From positions 248,001 through 312,000 of the forward strand of contig NZ_CAMLHC010000004.1 of assembly GCF_946479755.1 (NCBI RefSeq): a stretch of DNA of 64,000 nucleotides, written 5' to 3'. This DNA comes from an uncultured Chitinophaga sp. (GTDB taxonomy: Bacteria; Bacteroidota; Bacteroidia; Chitinophagales; Chitinophagaceae). A model generated the notes under the pieces. It worked only from the letters and a program-made list of their open reading frames with translations. It made no database searches and was not told the origin of the DNA. This document shows, piece by piece, positions 27,908 through 36,784 of the stretch. Position numbers and translations under genes: made by a program. Position 1 is the stretch's first letter. Each line of letters starts with the position of its first letter.

Positions 27908-28561
27908 ATGTCATACCGGTTGTTTTTAACATATTTCCTGCTCTTTATCACCAGCCCTATACTGGCACAGCGCGTCATTTCCGACGCCAAGATCGTTTAC
28001 AAGATAGACCTGCCACCTGAGCGGGCGCAGATGGACGCTATGCAGGAGGGCAGCACCCTTACGCAGTACATGCGGGGGCAGTTGAGCAGGATAGACATGG
28101 ACTTCAACATTGTCAAATACACCTACCTGATCAACAGCAAGGAGGAAACGCTGACCACGCTGATAGACCAGCATGGCAACAAGTACCTGATCCGGGCCAG
28201 CAAGGGGCAGTACGAAAAGGAGCTGAAGCAGTATGAGAATGTACAGTTTAAGGACCAGCCAGAGACCCGGCAGATTGCAGGCTATACCTGTAAAAAGACT
28301 ATTGGCACTATGCCGGACGGGGTGACCACCTTCGAAGTATATTACACACCCGACCTGGTGCCCGAAAACAGGCATTATAACCGCCGTTTTGCCAATCTGA
28401 AAGGGATACCCCTGGAATTCGAGATCGTGACCAAAACCGGCTCCAAAATGCGGGTAATTGCCACCAAAGTGGAATTGTATCCTATCCCTGCTTCTTATTT
28501 TGATGTACCGAAGACCGGTTATAAGGTCGTAAGCCCGGAAGAGCTGAAGAATATGCAGTAA
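27908..28561 (+). CDS. Secreted DUF4412/GLPGLI-like protein
   Basis: A 217-residue protein with a signal peptide (MSYRLFLTYF, cleavage near ILAQ, residue 21). The body starts with a VYKIDLPPERAQMDAM segment and contains GYTCKKTIGTMPDG, typical of the small secreted proteins with a GYxCKK core in Bacteroidota (DUF4412/GLPGLI-like, recognised by eye). ATG 27908 is chosen over an in-frame start at 27863 that would overlap the hydratase gene and spoil the signal peptide. Probably periplasmic or surface; function unknown. Confidence 0.65.
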   Translation: MSYRLFLTYFLLFITSPILAQRVISDAKIVYKIDLPPERAQMDAMQEGSTLTQYMRGQLSRIDMDFNIVKYTYLINSKEETLTTLIDQHGNKYLIRASKGQYEKELKQYENVQFKDQPETRQIAGYTCKKTIGTMPDGVTTFEVYYTPDLVPENRHYNRRFANLKGIPLEFEIVTKTGSKMRVIATKVELYPIPASYFDVPKTGYKVVSPEELKNMQ

Positions 28562-28670
28562 TGTGATCGCCGGAGCGCCCGGCCCGGAGGGGTTGCAGGG
28601 GTGTTCTGGCAGGCAGAAGCTGATCAGACGAGGGCGTAGCCATCTCCCGAAACAAATATAAAAGTAAAAA

Positions 28671-28706
28671 GGCCTATCAAGAAGTCGTTAAACTTGTTGA
28701 TAGGCC
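28671..28706 (-). terminator. Terminator of the small secreted protein gene
   Basis: Ten-bp stem GGCCTATCAA (28671-28680) and TTGATAGGCC (28697-28706). On the minus strand it is followed by TTTTTACTTTT. No second terminator is seen for the plus-strand gene ending at 28561. Confidence 0.8.
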
Positions 28707-28733
28707 CGTATTTGTATTGAAGAAACGTTAAGG

Positions 28734-29126
28734 TCAGCCTTTCTTAAGCGGCAGGATAATCTGCAGTTTTTGAAAGTTCATGTTGCTGGGCTGCTGTATG
28801 GGTTGTACAGTGTAAGGCACCACGTATGTCATATTACCTTTGGTATAGGTCATGACAGATTGAAAATTAATCACATTGGTATTGGTGAACTTAAAATTCG
28901 AATTGTAGCTGCCTGTGAATCTGTAACCGGCGTCCAGGGCCAGGTTAGTTTTGGGCATGGCGGTATTCAACACGAAATGGACGTTATCGGTCTTTTTCGC
29001 CTTTTCTTTTTCATTATCGGTGGGCAAAAGGGTATTTGCCACTGCGCTAATGGCAAACAGAGCCATAGCGCCTGCTAACAAACAGGACAATGAAAAAGTC
29101 TTTGATATGTGGATTTTCGTTTTCAT
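28734..29126 (-). CDS. Small exported protein, function unknown
   Basis: A 130-residue protein from ATG 29126 (MKTKIHISKTFSLSC), with a signal peptide cleaved after about SAVANT. The mature part begins with a charged K/E stretch, then beta-rich sequence ending in LQIILPLKKG. An in-frame ATG 18 bases earlier would add MYICVT, which is less likely. It lies alone and divergent from the TPR gene. No family is recognised. Confidence 0.6.
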   Translation of the reverse strand: MKTKIHISKTFSLSCLLAGAMALFAISAVANTLLPTDNEKEKAKKTDNVHFVLNTAMPKTNLALDAGYRFTGSYNSNFKFTNTNVINFQSVMTYTKGNMTYVVPYTVQPIQQPSNMNFQKLQIILPLKKG

Positions 29127-29241
29127 TGTAACACAAATATACAAACTTATTGGATCTGTTATATAACAAATCCTTAACGCAAATTACAACAAATTCTTAA
29201 TAAAATGTTAAAAAGTTTATAAACGGTTTTAAATGCTGCGA

Positions 29242-29279
29242 TTTGGTGGATACAGAAATGTCTTATATTTACATTAATG
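29242..29279 (+). promoter_or_regulatory. Promoter directly abutting the TPR gene start
   Basis: TTTG at 29242-29245 and TATATTTA at 29264-29271 are separated by 18 bases. Only five bases lie between the -7 box and the ATG at 29277, so the predicted mRNA would have almost no leader. Confidence 0.5.
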
Positions 29280-30698
29280 AGTAAAGATTTTTCTTTTTTA
29301 AACGAGGATTTTGATGATCTGAGAGACTTGTTGCAGCAGTTTGAAAATCTGAGGGCGGGCAAATCTCACTCTTTTCTGGACGAGGACTCATTTGAGCAGA
29401 TCATAGACTACTATGACGAGCAGGACGAAATGCCGACCGCATTACAAGCCGCCGAAATAGCCATAGCGCAGTTCCCCTATTCCTCTACACTCCTTCTGAA
29501 AAAGGCCAACTTACTGATAGAAACCAAGAAGTACAAAGAAGCCCTTCATTTACTGGACAAAGCCGCTTTGCTGGACCGCAACGATATCAACCTATATATC
29601 CTGCAGACCGACGTATACCTGGCGCTGAACCAGCATCAGAAGGCGGCGGACGTGCTGAATGAGCAGATTGACCAGTTTGAGGGGGAGGACAAGACGGAAT
29701 TATTACTGGAACTGGCCGACGTATATGATGACTGGGAGGAGTTTGAGAAGGTGTTCGACTGCCTGAAAATGGCGCTGGAGCATGAGCCCAACAACGAGGA
29801 AGCGCTGCACAAGATCTGTTTCTGGACGGAGTTTACCGGCAGAAACGAGGAAAGTATCCGGTTACATACCTGGATCATCGACGAGCATCCGTTTAACCAG
29901 CTGGCCTGGTTTAACCTCGGCACCGCTTACCAGGGGTTGAAACTGTATGAAAAAGCCATTGACGCTTATCAGTACGCCGTAGCCATCGACGAGAAATTTG
30001 ATTATGCCTACCGTAACATGGGCGACGCCTATATCCGCCTGCGTAAGTACGCCGATGCGATCGAAGTATTACAGAAGCACCTGGAGATTGCCAAACCCGA
30101 AGACGTGATCTATGAGGCCATCGGCCACTGTTATGAGCGGCAGCGTAAGTATACCCAGGCCCGTTATTACTACCGGAAAGCTTCCCACCTGAGCCCTAAC
30201 GACGATAAGTTGTTTTACAAGATCGCCGTGGCCTACATGATGGAGGAAAACTGGGACAATGCCGCCAAATCACTGCTTAACGCACTGAAAATAAACAAAC
30301 AAAGCGCTGAATACAACATGAGCCTCGGCGAATGTTACCTGCAGATGGGCAAGGAAAAAGAAGCGCTGCTTTATTTCGTGAACGCCGTGCGTATCCGCCC
30401 GAAGAGCATACAGCCCTGGCAGGAGCTGGTAAAAGGCCTGTATGTGTTTGGTTTCCTGGAGGAAGCGCTCGAGCAACTGGCCGCTGCTGAAGAAAAAGCC
30501 GGCCGTAAACCGGTATTCCAATATTACCGGGCCGCCATCCTGATAGCCCAGGGTAAAACAAAAGAAGGATTGCTGCACCTGGAAACCGCGCTGCAGCAGG
30601 CTCCCAAGGCCCTTAAAAAACTGGTGGAGCTGGACCCAGCCATTTTACAGCATGTGAGTGTGGTAGACCTGATCGCTCAATACCGCAGGAAACGTTAA
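29277..30698 (+). CDS. Tetratricopeptide repeat protein
   Basis: A 473-residue soluble protein made almost wholly of TPR helices. An acidic N-terminal segment (1-60) precedes about ten 34-residue repeats. Clear ones are AWFNLGTAYQGLKLYEKAIDAYQYAVAID and YAYRNMGDAYIRLRKYADAIEVLQKHLEI in the middle. No signal peptide, so it is likely a cytoplasmic scaffold. Similar proteins are widespread in Bacteroidota but uncharacterised. The start ATG 29277 lies 5 bases after a -7 box. Confidence 0.85.
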   Translation: MSKDFSFLNEDFDDLRDLLQQFENLRAGKSHSFLDEDSFEQIIDYYDEQDEMPTALQAAEIAIAQFPYSSTLLLKKANLLIETKKYKEALHLLDKAALLDRNDINLYILQTDVYLALNQHQKAADVLNEQIDQFEGEDKTELLLELADVYDDWEEFEKVFDCLKMALEHEPNNEEALHKICFWTEFTGRNEESIRLHTWIIDEHPFNQLAWFNLGTAYQGLKLYEKAIDAYQYAVAIDEKFDYAYRNMGDAYIRLRKYADAIEVLQKHLEIAKPEDVIYEAIGHCYERQRKYTQARYYYRKASHLSPNDDKLFYKIAVAYMMEENWDNAAKSLLNALKINKQSAEYNMSLGECYLQMGKEKEALLYFVNAVRIRPKSIQPWQELVKGLYVFGFLEEALEQLAAAEEKAGRKPVFQYYRAAILIAQGKTKEGLLHLETALQQAPKALKKLVELDPAILQHVSVVDLIAQYRRKR

Positions 30699-30736
30699 CC
30701 AATGTTATTTACTTTTAAAATAAAGTATAGTCTTCT

Positions 30737-30744
30737 TATTTTTG
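30737..30744 (+). promoter_or_regulatory. -7 box TATTTTTG upstream of comA-like gene
   Basis: Perfect TAnnTTTG. It implies a leader of about 130 bases before the ATG at 30880. No riboswitch class is recognised in the leader. Confidence 0.45.
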
Positions 30745-30879
30745 CGCCGGCTTTTTAAATTGTCATGGACATAAGCCATTGTATTTCCGGTTACTAAAAT
30801 TGCAGCTAAACTATCCCAACTTGCCAGGTGAAAAATAGTGTATGTTTTACTGACCAATAAGAAGATAAAAATATTTCAA

Positions 30880-31644
30880 ATGAATTTTAATCTGACACAA
30901 ATCCCGGAAAGGACGCAGAAACCCCGCACCCATGGGCTTACCATGGTGATGGACAAGGGGCTTAGTTTGGAAGAAGCAAGAAATTTTTTATCGGCGTCGG
31001 GACCTCACGTGGATATCCTGAAGCTCGGCTTTGGTACTGCGTTTGTCACGCCCAACCTGCGCGCGAAAATTGAGCTTTACCAGTCGGCCAACATTCCGGT
31101 ATATTTTGGCGGTACTTTGTTTGAAGCATTTCTGATCCGTAACCAATTTGATGAATACGTGAAACTGGTGAAGGATTACGGTATTAGTTACATGGAAGTG
31201 TCTGATGGCTCTATCATCATCCCGCATGCTGAAAAATGCGGCTACATCGAAAAACTGTCCAAAATTGGTCTGGTATTGAGTGAAGTAGGCTCCAAAGATG
31301 CGGAGCATATTATCCCTCCTTATAAATGGATCGAATTAATGAGAGCGGAACTGTCTGCCGGCGCCACCTACGTGATCGCAGAAGCCCGCGAAAGCGGTAA
31401 CGTAGGCATCTACCGCGGCACCGGTGAAGTACGTGAAGGCCTGGTACAGGAAATCCTGACCCAGATCCCCGCTGAAAAAATCATCTGGGAAGCGCCACAG
31501 AAAGCACAACAGCTGTACTTCCTCGAACTGGTAGGCTGCAACGCCAACCTCGGCAACCTCGCCCCGCATGAGGTGATCTCCCTCGAAGCCATGCGCGTAG
31601 GCCTGAGAGGCGATACCTTCCACCTGTTTCTCGACAAAGAATAA
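30880..31644 (+). CDS. comA: Phosphosulfolactate synthase (ComA family)
   Basis: Adds sulfite to phosphoenolpyruvate to give (R)-phosphosulfolactate, the first step toward coenzyme M in methanogens and toward sulfolactate or cysteate in some bacteria. The 254-residue TIM barrel has the family segments DKGLSLEEARNFL, DILKLGFGTAF, YFGGTLFEAF, YMEVSDGSI, EVGSK, IAEARESGNVGIY and the C-terminal LGNLAPHEVISLEAMRVGLRGDTF. ATG 30880 fits the family length better than the GTG at 30838. ComB and ComC homologues are not in the window. Here it may feed cysteate for sulfonolipids (inference). Confidence 0.88.
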   Translation: MNFNLTQIPERTQKPRTHGLTMVMDKGLSLEEARNFLSASGPHVDILKLGFGTAFVTPNLRAKIELYQSANIPVYFGGTLFEAFLIRNQFDEYVKLVKDYGISYMEVSDGSIIIPHAEKCGYIEKLSKIGLVLSEVGSKDAEHIIPPYKWIELMRAELSAGATYVIAEARESGNVGIYRGTGEVREGLVQEILTQIPAEKIIWEAPQKAQQLYFLELVGCNANLGNLAPHEVISLEAMRVGLRGDTFHLFLDKE

Positions 31645-31670
31645 TTATTCCGTAAAGGAATGATATATTG

Positions 31671-31729
31671 GGACCTGATTATTTATAATGCAACAAAACA
31701 TTCTAAATAATCAGGTCCTTTTCTGTTTT
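31671..31729 (+). terminator. Terminator of comA-like gene
   Basis: Fifteen-bp stem (31671-31685 with 31704-31718), loop of 18 bases, tail TTTTCTGTTTT. It ends just before the aroE start, showing that in-frame aroE starts at 31688 are false. Confidence 0.85.
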
Positions 31730-31741
31730 AAATCATCACGC

Positions 31742-32473
31742 ATGAAAACATACGGTCTTATTGGTTATCCGCTCAGCCACTCTTTTTCCAAAGGTTTTTT
31801 TACCCGGAAATTTGAAGAGGAGCACATCGCCGGATGTCAGTATGAAACCTTCCCCATACCCGCCATCACCGAATTGCCGGCACTGCTGGCGCAGCATCCG
31901 GACCTGTGCGGACTGAATGTCACCATTCCCTACAAAGAACAGGTGATCCCGTATCTCGATGAACTGAGCGAAGCCGCCGCCAATATCGGCGCGGTCAACT
32001 GCATCCGCCTGAAGGACGGCAAAAAGAAAGGCTTTAACACGGACGTAATCGGGTTCCGTCAATCCCTGCAGCCTTTGCTGCAACCGCATCACAACCGGGC
32101 CCTCGTACTGGGCACCGGCGGCGCCGCCAAAGCGGTCATGTATGCCCTGCAGGAAATGAACATCCCTTACACAGTGGCCAGCCGTACACCCGGTAACGGC
32201 ACCGTGGCCTACAGCTCGCTGGACCAGGCCGCCATGGAAGCCCATACGCTGATCATCAACACTACGCCACTGGGCATGTACCCTAACGTAGACGCCTGTC
32301 CGGATATTCCGTACGCCTCTATCACTTCCCGGCATCTGTTGTACGACCTGGTATACAACCCGGCAGAAACCCTGTTCCTGCAAAAAGGCGCTGCGCAGGG
32401 AGCCGTCATCAAAAATGGCCATGAGATGCTGATATTGCAGGCGGAAGCGTCGTGGGACATCTGGAACGGGTAG
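31742..32473 (+). CDS. aroE: Shikimate dehydrogenase
   Basis: NADPH-dependent reduction of 3-dehydroshikimate to shikimate in aromatic amino acid synthesis. The 243-residue protein has the substrate serines S12/S14 (YPLSHSFSK), catalytic lysine K65 in NVTIPYKEQV, the following aspartate in the FNTDVIGF region and the nucleotide motif GTGGAAKAV. The start ATG 31742 follows the comA terminator. The stop is one base from a 202-base inverted repeat. No other aro gene is adjacent. Confidence 0.93.
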   Translation: MKTYGLIGYPLSHSFSKGFFTRKFEEEHIAGCQYETFPIPAITELPALLAQHPDLCGLNVTIPYKEQVIPYLDELSEAAANIGAVNCIRLKDGKKKGFNTDVIGFRQSLQPLLQPHHNRALVLGTGGAAKAVMYALQEMNIPYTVASRTPGNGTVAYSSLDQAAMEAHTLIINTTPLGMYPNVDACPDIPYASITSRHLLYDLVYNPAETLFLQKGAAQGAVIKNGHEMLILQAEASWDIWNG

Positions 32474-32474
32474 T

Positions 32475-32676
32475 TTCACGCAAAGCGCGCGGAGTTCACG
32501 CAAAGCACGCAAAGGAGCAAAGAGCGCAAAGATTATATAAGCGAGCAGAGAAAGCAAAGGAGCGAAGATCAAATCGAATTGATCTTCGCTCCTTTGCTTT
32601 CTTATTTAAACTTAAAAAAATCTTTGCGCTCTTTGCTCCTTTGCGTGCTTTGCGAGAACCTCCGCGAGCCTGCGAG
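32475..32676. repeat. 202-bp nested inverted repeat with GCAAAG words between convergent genes
   Basis: An outer 40-bp arm (32495-32534) pairs with 32619-32658 with a single mismatch and is made of GCAAAG words spaced 8-9 bases apart. An inner perfect 22-bp stem (32551-32572 with 32579-32600) closes on a 6-base loop ATCGAA. The AT-rich segments between the two stems do not pair well. The element lies between the aroE stop and the methyltransferase stop, and shares architecture and words (CACGCAAAG, AGCGAAGA) with the one at 19147. Confidence 0.9.
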
Positions 32677-32678
32677 TA

Positions 32679-33476
32679 TTATATAGGTTTGATCATATAA
32701 TACATACATGTGGTCACAAAATCGCGCACATATGGGATCGCTGCTACCGGTTTCCACTGTTCGCGGGCGCTGACATTGAACTTGTATTTGTAAATGGGAT
32801 TGATCAGGTAAAACCGGCGCTGCGTGATTTTATAGCCCTGCCGTTTGACGATCCGCTCAAACCGCTCAATGGAAATACCGGTAGACTTCACGTCCATCAG
32901 TTCGGACACGATATCATTTTCTTCACCGAACATCCGCAGTACACCACGATAAACCGGCCGGGGCAGCAGGTGGATATAAGGCACCATGCTCAGGAACTTA
33001 TTATGACAGATCTGCTGGTGGCCGCCGTGCGGCATGTACCAGGGCGGAAAACCAAAGTACACCTGTCCGCGTGGCGTAAGCAGCTGTTTCAGATGACCCA
33101 CGATTTTCTCCTGGTCCGGTATATGTTCAATGGCATCTTTCAGGATGATCACATCGAAGGAGTTACGGAATTCTCCCAGGAAATCGACATCATAAATATT
33201 TTTGGCGATCAGCTTCAGTTGCCCGGTGGTTTCGTATTTCCCCAGAAAACTTCTGGCCAGTTCTATCCTGGCAGGCGCCAGGTCTACTCCCACACAGTGG
33301 CAGCCTTTCTCCAGCAACGGCGTCAGCACGCCGCCCTCGCCGCAGCCTACTTCCATGACGCGCAGGCCCTCCAGCTGCGGAAACTCCTGCTGGATAAACG
33401 GCACCACGTAATCGCGGGAGTTGTCTACCTGCTGCTGATAACGGAGCGTTGCATTCTTATGGTGTTCTAATGACAT
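32679..33476 (-). CDS. Class I SAM-dependent methyltransferase
   Basis: A 265-residue Rossmann-type methyltransferase. Motif I is MEVGCGEGG (41-49), the acidic end of beta-2 is GVDLAPARIELA, and motif IV-like VIILKDAIEHIPDQEK follows. The C-terminal third is hydrophobic and aromatic (YIHLLPRPVYRGVLRMFGE). The fold resembles UbiE/Coq5-like or polysaccharide-associated methyltransferases, but the acceptor is unknown. Its stop directly follows the inverted repeat. The upstream CAATTTTG (33489-33482), five bases before the ATG, is a one-mismatch -7 box. Confidence 0.8.
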   Translation of the reverse strand: MSLEHHKNATLRYQQQVDNSRDYVVPFIQQEFPQLEGLRVMEVGCGEGGVLTPLLEKGCHCVGVDLAPARIELARSFLGKYETTGQLKLIAKNIYDVDFLGEFRNSFDVIILKDAIEHIPDQEKIVGHLKQLLTPRGQVYFGFPPWYMPHGGHQQICHNKFLSMVPYIHLLPRPVYRGVLRMFGEENDIVSELMDVKSTGISIERFERIVKRQGYKITQRRFYLINPIYKYKFNVSAREQWKPVAAIPYVRDFVTTCMYYMIKPI

Positions 33477-33594
33477 GTTAGCAAAATTGCGTGAATTTAT
33501 GCAAAAGCTTCTAGCTTTTAGTAGTTATTGGTTACAATATTTTACTATATAACCAGTAGTTATACAGGATATGGTCCGCTAAACGTGATTTAGC

Positions 33595-33602
33595 TATCTT
33601 TG
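33595..33602 (+). promoter_or_regulatory. truB -7 box TATCTTTG, four bases from the ATG
   Basis: Perfect TAnnTTTG. Only CGGG separates it from the start codon at 33607. Transcription would begin at or within the first bases of the start codon, so the mRNA should be leaderless. The -33 region is poor. Confidence 0.55.
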
Positions 33603-33606
33603 CGGG

Positions 33607-34302
33607 ATGCAAACAACCGATAAGACGAAATACCAGGAAGGAGCTGTAATACTGGTTAATAAACCGCTGACATGGACTTCCTTTGATGTAGTACGCAAAA
33701 TAAGAAATTTAACGAAAGCCAAAATAGGTCATGCCGGCACGCTGGACCCGCTGGCTACCGGGCTGTTGATCTGCTGCACCGGAAAAATGACCAAAAAAAT
33801 AAACGAATACCAGGCTCAGGAGAAAGAATATACAGGCACTTTTACCCTTGGCGCCACCACACCTACTTTCGACATGGAATCGGAGCCGGAAAATTTCAAA
33901 GACATCGCCGGTATTGATGAAGCTACCCTGAAAGCCGCTACGGAAGGGTTCTTAGGCGAACTTATGCAGCTGCCGCCCATTCACTCCGCGATCAAACAAA
34001 ACGGTAAACCGATCTACCTGCTGGCCAGAAAAGGGGTGGATGTGAAAGTAGAACCGCGTAAGATCACCATTTCGGAGTTTGAGATTACCAAAATAGAACT
34101 GCCTGTTGTGCATTTCCGCGTGGTATGTAGCACGGGCACGTATATACGCTCTCTTGCCAACGATTATGGCGCTGCTTTAGGCTGTGGCGCTTATTTGAGC
34201 AGTTTGTGCCGTACCCGTATCGGTGCATTCAGGCTGGAAGAAGCGGTGGATATGGAAACTTTTATAGCTGCCAACAGCGCTCCTAAAACGGATAACCAAT
34301 AG
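33607..34302 (+). CDS. truB: tRNA pseudouridine-55 synthase
   Basis: Forms pseudouridine 55 in the T-loop of tRNAs. The 231-residue protein has the catalytic aspartate D47 in GHAGTLDPLATGLL, the LPPIHSAIKQNGKPIY motif and the C-terminal STGTYIRSLANDYG motif. It lacks the C-terminal PUA extension, as do short TruBs. A start further in would remove the first strand, so ATG 33607 is firm. Its 3' end overlaps that of the convergent tamL gene by 20 bases. Confidence 0.95.
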   Translation: MQTTDKTKYQEGAVILVNKPLTWTSFDVVRKIRNLTKAKIGHAGTLDPLATGLLICCTGKMTKKINEYQAQEKEYTGTFTLGATTPTFDMESEPENFKDIAGIDEATLKAATEGFLGELMQLPPIHSAIKQNGKPIYLLARKGVDVKVEPRKITISEFEITKIELPVVHFRVVCSTGTYIRSLANDYGAALGCGAYLSSLCRTRIGAFRLEEAVDMETFIAANSAPKTDNQ

Positions 34303-36721
34303 CGATATTCCAGATAATATTATCTCTGCGCCATTTGCCGCTTCCCAGGTTCCACTCGCTGAGATACCAGCCGTTGTTGCTGTCTGCATAATAAGGCACT
34401 TTCACCGGGATGCCCCAGTCGAGCCGGATCAGGAAGAAAGAGAAATCCAGTCTCAGGCCGGCGCCGGTGCCAATGGCCAGATCGTGATAGAGCTGGTCAA
34501 AACGGAATTCGGAGCCGGGCCTTGTCAGGTCCTTCTTGATCATCCAGATATTACCCATATCCAGGAAGGTAGCGCCTTTGAGATTGATGGTGCCGCCAAA
34601 CATCCGCAGCAGGTCAAAGCGGTATTCCACATTGCCTTCCAGCTTCATATCACCGGTTTGGTCCGGGAAGATCTGGGCGCTGGCAGAAGTATCTTTATAA
34701 GAACCGGGACCCAGCGTGCGCAAACGGAATGCGCGGATACTGTTAGGGCCGCCGGAAGTGAACTGCCTCACATAAGGCAGCACGGAGGAAGTGCTGTAAG
34801 GAATACCCACCCCTGCATAGATCCTCGTCGCCAGCCCGCTATGAACGCCCAGTCGCCAGTAGTGGCGGTAGTCGGCCTCCATCTTCACAAAATTGGAAAT
34901 ATTTACTTTGGTGAGGGACTCGATATTTGATCTCTTGCCGGTAGCCATATCCACCAGGCTGTTGATACCATTCAGCCACAACCCCGATTCTTCGATGTTT
35001 GCCCGGAAATAACTGTAATGCCGCTGGTGCAGCAGGTCATTGTTGCTGTAAATGAATGAAACGCTTTCCCCGCCTATCAGCGCCGGCTCGAAGCTGCGCT
35101 TCAGGTAAGGGTTGGGGTCCACTGTCTGTGCCTTGAAAGTAGGATCGAGGTTCACCCCCACATAGTTGAGGGTAAAAGGTTTTACAATCCAGCGTTTGTA
35201 CAGGCTTTCGTTCCAGTCGTAGCCATAGGAGAGGTTGATACTGGTGATGTCGAACTTCTCGATACGCGACAGGTAGTTGGCGCCGAAAGTGAGCCTGGTT
35301 TTCACATTGGACCGGGCGGCCTGCCGGATATTGAACGGCAGCGCGAAACGGGGCCAGGTAAAGCCCACCTCACCGCCAAACTCCCTCGATTGCAGCACCC
35401 ATCCTTCCTTTTGTCTGTTTACCAGCTCAATACCGGTGTTGAGGCTCATACTCAGCTGGGTAGCGCTTTTAGCGAGATTGATATGCCGGTAGTTGAGGCT
35501 GACGCCGGAACCCAGCGTATAGTCGGAACTGTTGCTCACCTCGAAGTTGACACCCAGCTCCTGCCGGCGGCGGGGGGTAAGGAAGAGATAGGCGTCCAGT
35601 CCGTGCGCGGTGTCTTTGTTTTCCTTGTATTGAAGGGTGACGAACTGCCATACGCCGAGGTCATAGAGTTTGTTGACCGTATTATTGTACTGCTGCAGCG
35701 AATAGGTTTCCCCGGGTCTGAGCAGGATGGATTTAGACAATGTTTTTGGTTTCAGGATGTCCTGGTGGGAGCGGATGGTAATGTATTTACGGTTGTCCTG
35801 CCGAAGGGTGGAATCGTTGGGATTGCCGTTCAGCGGGAAGTCCGGGTATGCATATATTTTACTGATATGATAGCGCTGCCAGGTGGCGTTGGCGGAATCT
35901 TCCGGGTTTTTGATCCTCACTTCCACGTCCATCGTCGGTTTTTCGCGGCCTTTGTTTTCTGTGAAGATGTTCACAAATCCTTCGAAGGGATTGAGGGAGT
36001 TACGGAACAGCGCTTTGTTGAGGGTGTCGACTTCAAACTCAATAGCGTCGCGGCCGAATTTATAGTAACCGGCGTCGCGGATAATGCGGGTGAGCCGCTC
36101 CCTTTCAGACGACAGGGTGGCCGACTTGTAAGCCACGCCTTTTTTCAGGGGGGACAGGTTCTGATTGGCCTGTACCACGGCGAGGATGTTGGAATCGGGC
36201 ACCTCGTAGGTAATTTTATCCAGTACGAAGTTGCGGCCGGTATTTACTTTATAGGTAATGCTGGTCTTGCGGCGTTTGTCGCTGGCGTCGGCTTCTACGG
36301 TAGCATAGAAAAAACCCTGGTTATGCAGGTAGCTGGTCATGCGGGCCATAGACTCCCTGGTTTTAGCGGAGTCGTAAACCACCGGTTCTTCCATGTTTCT
36401 TTTGGAGAGCACCATATTCCAGAACCAGCTGGATTTTTTCTCGTTATATTTCTGATTGTACAGCCATACCTTAATACGGGTAGCCAGCAGTTTTTTGTTG
36501 GGCTGCTGGGTCATCAGGGATTTGGAAGAGAGGGAGCTGCGGATATCCTGTTTTTCGGAGTTGAGGATGTCCCCATTTACATCTACCGTGCTGCTGACGT
36601 ATAAGGTCTGGTTCTGTTGCAGGTATTTGGTGTTGGAACATGCGCCCAAAGCCAGTATGCCAACCAGTAGCAGCAAATATCTCAGCAAAGAAATTCTCGA
36701 ATTGGGTGGCGGCTGCATCAC
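34283..36721 (-). CDS. tamL: TamL-type outer membrane lipoprotein (BamA/TamA family)
   Basis: An Omp85-superfamily outer membrane protein of 812 residues. Unlike TamA it carries a lipoprotein signal with lipobox LALGACS (C28), the mark of TamL of Bacteroidota. POTRA-like repeats fill about 30-400. The C-terminal 16-stranded barrel contains the lid-lock-like motif GGPNSIRAFRLRTLGPG and ends in an aromatic WNIAIGYPF. It is thought to act with TamB in surface protein or lipid transport. No tamB is next to it in this window. It is divergent from the trmH-like gene and overlaps truB by 20 bases at the 3' end. Confidence 0.87.
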   Translation of the reverse strand: MMQPPPNSRISLLRYLLLLVGILALGACSNTKYLQQNQTLYVSSTVDVNGDILNSEKQDIRSSLSSKSLMTQQPNKKLLATRIKVWLYNQKYNEKKSSWFWNMVLSKRNMEEPVVYDSAKTRESMARMTSYLHNQGFFYATVEADASDKRRKTSITYKVNTGRNFVLDKITYEVPDSNILAVVQANQNLSPLKKGVAYKSATLSSERERLTRIIRDAGYYKFGRDAIEFEVDTLNKALFRNSLNPFEGFVNIFTENKGREKPTMDVEVRIKNPEDSANATWQRYHISKIYAYPDFPLNGNPNDSTLRQDNRKYITIRSHQDILKPKTLSKSILLRPGETYSLQQYNNTVNKLYDLGVWQFVTLQYKENKDTAHGLDAYLFLTPRRRQELGVNFEVSNSSDYTLGSGVSLNYRHINLAKSATQLSMSLNTGIELVNRQKEGWVLQSREFGGEVGFTWPRFALPFNIRQAARSNVKTRLTFGANYLSRIEKFDITSINLSYGYDWNESLYKRWIVKPFTLNYVGVNLDPTFKAQTVDPNPYLKRSFEPALIGGESVSFIYSNNDLLHQRHYSYFRANIEESGLWLNGINSLVDMATGKRSNIESLTKVNISNFVKMEADYRHYWRLGVHSGLATRIYAGVGIPYSTSSVLPYVRQFTSGGPNSIRAFRLRTLGPGSYKDTSASAQIFPDQTGDMKLEGNVEYRFDLLRMFGGTINLKGATFLDMGNIWMIKKDLTRPGSEFRFDQLYHDLAIGTGAGLRLDFSFFLIRLDWGIPVKVPYYADSNNGWYLSEWNLGSGKWRRDNIIWNIAIGYPF

Positions 36722-36784
36722 GGGCGAAAACGTTATAATATTTTAAATGGTAATACTGAACCCTACCTCCTGCCAGCCTGTTTC

